This document shows positions 20,448-22,962 of a stretch of DNA of 22,962 nt, piece after piece (position 1 is the first letter of the stretch; every line of letters starts with the position of its first letter). The position numbers were made by a program, and so were the translations under genes. The stretch comes from Bacteroidales bacterium UBA1219. GTDB taxonomy: Bacteria > Bacteroidota > Bacteroidia > Bacteroidales > P3. Where the stretch lies: contig DBXF01000025.1 in assembly GCA_002309295.1 (NCBI GenBank), positions 1 through 22,962 of the forward strand. The letters run 5' to 3'. The notes below the pieces were generated by a model that saw only the letters and a program-made list of their open reading frames with translations, searched no databases and was not told the DNA's origin.

Positions 20448-21734
20448 ATGAAAAAAATATTGTCAATTTGTTGTTTGGTGGCATTAATGTCGTGTTCCAT
20501 TCAGGTAACAGCCCAGGATTTTTCCGCAACCACACCCTCGAATCATATGTTGGACTACAAAATCACAAGCTCCACGTCCCCATACACTGTTATGGTGGTT
20601 GGAGGAAATAATATCACAGGCCACCTTATTATTCCCGATACGGTTTCATATAACGGAATCACATACGTGGTTGATGAAATCGACACAATGGCATTCGAAT
20701 ATGCCAATTACTCACAGTTGACCATTCCTCGCACCGTAACCAAGATACCATTTATCAGTTGTTTGTCTAATTTTTCGCTGATAAATTTCAATGTGGATAC
20801 TGCCAACCCGCGCTTCAGATCGTATGAGGGGGTTCTGTATACACGAGATTTGGACACTCTTTGGGATTATCCCGCAGGCAACCCTGCTTCCCATTATGAG
20901 ATACCAAACACTGTAACTAATATTGGAATAGGAGCGTTTTTTTACCGCCAACACATAGACCGCGCTGTTATCCCAAATTCTGTGCGGACAATAGAAAATT
21001 ATGCTTTCACTGGTACTTTTATAAAAACCTTGATAATCGGTGCATCGGTGGATACGCTAAAACATTTCTCTTTTGGCCAAACCGACTCCCTTTCCGATAT
21101 TATATGCCTGTCATCAAATCCTCCGGGAATAAATTATTACGCCTTTTTGTCATTTGAGCCCATGCAAAGAACATTTTACATTCCGTGTGGCAGCATGTCT
21201 GAATACAGAACAATGTTTTACAGAAATTTTATGTCTATGCCGTCACTTTATACGTTGGTGGAAGATTGTGACGAACACTCGATAACCATAGACCCCGATA
21301 TTTATGGTGGCACTGTCACGGCAAGCACAAATTCGGCACGACTGGGCGACTCTGTAGCCATAACCATCACACCAAACCCCGGTATGAGTGCTTCGTTCCT
21401 TGCTGTTGTAAAAACCTCCGACCAATCGTATATCGTTGCACATAGCATAGATACTTTTATAATGCCTTCGTTCGATGTTACGATAACCGCTTTGTTTGCA
21501 GGAAACAACGGCATTTCAGAGGCACATAAAACCAATGCCAACATTTTTGGTCGTAATGGAAATATTGTTATCGAGGGCGCCGGCAACGAACGCGTTGTGA
21601 TAACCGACATGCTCGGACGCATTATTTACAATAGCAAAGTTGGTGAAATGAAAGTCGTAGCGATGCCAAAGTCAGGCATTTATATAGTAAAAGTCGGAAA
21701 CCAACAGGCTGTAAAAGTGCCGGTTGTGCGGTAG
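20448..21734 (+). CDS. BspA-like leucine-rich-repeat surface protein with T9SS-type C-terminal domain
   Basis: A signal peptide covers about residues 1-22 (MKKILSICCLVALMSCSIQVTA). Residues about 45-235 hold degenerate LRR_5/BspA-type repeats: GHLIIPDTVSYNGITYVVDEI, LTIPRTVTKI, YEIPNTVTNIGIGAFFYR, AVIPNSVRTIENYAFTG, LIIGASVDTLKHFSFG. Next is a beta domain (SITIDPDIYGGTVTAS to SFDVTITALFAG, about 285-358). The last 65 residues (NGNIVIEGAGNERVVITDML to GIYIVKVGNQQAVKVPVVR) look like a type A sorting domain, which would send the protein through the type IX system to the surface. The role may be adhesion or binding of host or diet material, by family analogy. It is a single gene with its own promoter, convergent with lepA. 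Confidence 0.88.
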   Translation: MKKILSICCLVALMSCSIQVTAQDFSATTPSNHMLDYKITSSTSPYTVMVVGGNNITGHLIIPDTVSYNGITYVVDEIDTMAFEYANYSQLTIPRTVTKIPFISCLSNFSLINFNVDTANPRFRSYEGVLYTRDLDTLWDYPAGNPASHYEIPNTVTNIGIGAFFYRQHIDRAVIPNSVRTIENYAFTGTFIKTLIIGASVDTLKHFSFGQTDSLSDIICLSSNPPGINYYAFLSFEPMQRTFYIPCGSMSEYRTMFYRNFMSMPSLYTLVEDCDEHSITIDPDIYGGTVTASTNSARLGDSVAITITPNPGMSASFLAVVKTSDQSYIVAHSIDTFIMPSFDVTITALFAGNNGISEAHKTNANIFGRNGNIVIEGAGNERVVITDMLGRIIYNSKVGEMKVVAMPKSGIYIVKVGNQQAVKVPVVR

Positions 21735-21753
21735 CCTTGGTGGCTGTTATTTT
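21733..21753 (+). terminator. Weak terminator after the LRR gene
   Basis: AGCC (21733-21736), overlapping the stop codon, pairs with GGCT (21742-21745) around TTGGT, and is followed by GTTATTTTT. The stem has only four pairs. Confidence 0.35.
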
Positions 21754-21763
21754 TGAATAATCT

Positions 21764-22962
21764 TTAGTCTAATTTAAGCACTGCAAGGAAAGCGCTTTGT
21801 GGCACCTCCACGTTGCCCACCTGACGCATACGTTTCTTGCCTTCTTTCTGTTTTTCAAGCAGTTTGCGCTTACGCGTGATGTCGCCGCCGTAGCACTTGG
21901 CGGTAACGTCCTTGCGCACGGCTTTCACCGTTTCGCGGGCTATTATCTTGCTTCCGATGGCGGCCTGTATTGCCACGTCGAACTGCTGGCGAGGAATGAG
22001 GTCTTTCAGTTTCTCGCACATGCGTCGTCCCAGCGGATAGGCGTTGTCCACGTGGGTTAGCGCCGAGAGGGCGTCCACGGGGTCGCCGTTGAGCAGTATC
22101 TCCAACTTGACGAGCTTGGAAGGCTGGTAGCCGCACTGGTAGTAGTCGAACGAGGCGTAGCCCTTGCTGATGCTTTTCAGCTTGTCGTAGAAATCGAACA
22201 CCACTTCGCCCAAAGGCAGCTCGAAGGTGATTTCGATGCGGTCGGTGGTGAGGTAGACTTGGTTTTTCAGTATGCCGCGCTTGTCGATGCACAGCTTGAT
22301 TATAGGCCCGATGTAGTCGGCTTTGGTGATAATCTGCGCTTTGATGTAAGGCTCTTCCACAAAGTCGATGTAGTTGGGTTCGGGCAGGCCGGAGGGGTTG
22401 AACACGTCAATCACGTCGCCGTTGGTGAGGTGTGCCTTGTACTGCACGTTGGGCACGGTGGTTATCACGTCCATATTGAACTCACGCTCAAGACGTTCCT
22501 GCACTATCTCCATGTGTAGCAGTCCGAGGAATCCGCAGCGGAAGCCGAAGCCCAGTGCCAGCGACGATTCCGGCTCGAAGGTGAGCGAGGCGTCGTTGAG
22601 CTGCAGTTTTTCGATGCTGGCGCGAAGCTCCTCGTAGTCGTCGCTATCCACGGGATACACGCCTGCAAACACCATCGGTTTCACTGCCTCGAAACCCTCT
22701 ATGGCTTTGTCGCAGGGGTTTTGCACGTGGGTAATGGTGTCGCCAACCTGCACCTCTTTGGAGGTCTTGATTCCTGAAATGATATATCCCACGTCGCCGG
22801 CCGACAGTTGTTTGCGGGGCTCCATCTTCAGTTTCAGCACCCCTATCTCGTCGGCGTGGTATTCCTTCTGGGTGTTGACGAATTTCACGAAGTCGTTGGT
22901 GCGTATGGTGCCGTTCATGATGCGGAAATACGACACAATGCCGCGGAACGAGTTGAACACCG
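21764..22962 (-). CDS. lepA: Elongation factor 4 (LepA), 5' end outside the window
   Basis: LepA/EF-4 is a translational GTPase that binds the ribosome and affects translocation and ribosome assembly. The window holds the last 400 or so residues of about 600. The G domain and start codon lie beyond the right edge; the first visible residues, VFNSFRGIVSYFRIMNGTI, are the start of domain II. Visible family blocks are VKPMVFAGVYPVDSDDYEELR, SLALGFGFRCGFLGLLHMEI, EREFNMDVITTVPNVQY and NPSGLPEP. The LepA-specific C-terminal domain follows: AIGSKIIARETVKAVRKDVTAKCYGGDITRKRKLLEKQKEGKKRM and PQSAFLAVLKLD. The reading frame is intact to the edge. It converges with the LRR gene, with about 30 bases between the stops. 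Confidence 0.97.
   Translation of the reverse strand, partial: VFNSFRGIVSYFRIMNGTIRTNDFVKFVNTQKEYHADEIGVLKLKMEPRKQLSAGDVGYIISGIKTSKEVQVGDTITHVQNPCDKAIEGFEAVKPMVFAGVYPVDSDDYEELRASIEKLQLNDASLTFEPESSLALGFGFRCGFLGLLHMEIVQERLEREFNMDVITTVPNVQYKAHLTNGDVIDVFNPSGLPEPNYIDFVEEPYIKAQIITKADYIGPIIKLCIDKRGILKNQVYLTTDRIEITFELPLGEVVFDFYDKLKSISKGYASFDYYQCGYQPSKLVKLEILLNGDPVDALSALTHVDNAYPLGRRMCEKLKDLIPRQQFDVAIQAAIGSKIIARETVKAVRKDVTAKCYGGDITRKRKLLEKQKEGKKRMRQVGNVEVPQSAFLAVLKLD

Overview
The window looks like a chromosomal segment of a gut or rumen type member of the order Bacteroidales. The signs are: promoters of the Bacteroidetes sigma type (TTTG, 19-20 bases, TAnnTTTG) in front of several genes; two secreted proteins with Por/T9SS-type sorting domains; a LolD ATPase; small proteins of families typical of the phylum (DUF2147, DUF7935); and coding DNA of balanced GC separated by very AT-rich spacers. 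No phage, transposase, reverse transcriptase or CRISPR array was found.

Layout, left to right. 1-2036: mutT and vsr, two mutation-avoidance genes, separated by a 550-base AT-rich gap full of short word-like repeats and small hairpins, then a small membrane protein. 2037-5215: a small membrane protein with a possibly structured leader, then dapB (lysine and cell-wall diaminopimelate synthesis) closely followed by the permease and ATPase of a FecCD/BtuC-type metal-chelate importer. 5216-6948: a repeat block, then a secreted protein with an internal T9SS-like domain and a FISUMP/C-type-lectin-like C-terminus. 7077-9832, minus strand: rlmB overlapping lolD, then hutI upstream. 9866-11137: a RhuM-family gene bracketed by a 43-bp direct repeat, an apparent accessory cassette. 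11322-13772: an MBOAT acyltransferase and an SGNH-like partner, probably a cell-surface O-acetylation pair. 13890-13960: tRNA-Gln(CUG), minus strand, with a near-consensus promoter and a terminator. 14212-16685: mrp (Fe-S carrier), a LytTR-domain protein and a membrane-anchored protein resembling phosphodiester glycosidases, arranged as an operon. 16875-17480: exported glutathione peroxidase. 17506-20224, minus strand: likely operon of a DUF7935 protein, a DUF2147 protein and an ABC exporter half-transporter that stops just after its H-loop. 20448-21734: a BspA-like leucine-rich surface protein with a C-terminal sorting domain. 21764 to the end: lepA, cut by the window edge.

The main unexplained signal is in the repeats. 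A 135-bp repeat occurs twice (723-857 and 5231-5365), each time downstream of a plus-strand gene. It carries small hairpins with GNA triloops, one of which shows two compensatory base-pair changes between the copies. A related palindromic insertion sits in frame inside vsr and splits its predicted zinc site. Similar words run into the 3' ends of mutT and the importer ATPase gene. Separately, the rhuM cassette repeat and a terminator hairpin shared by rhuM and tRNA-Gln point to local shuffling of small non-coding modules.
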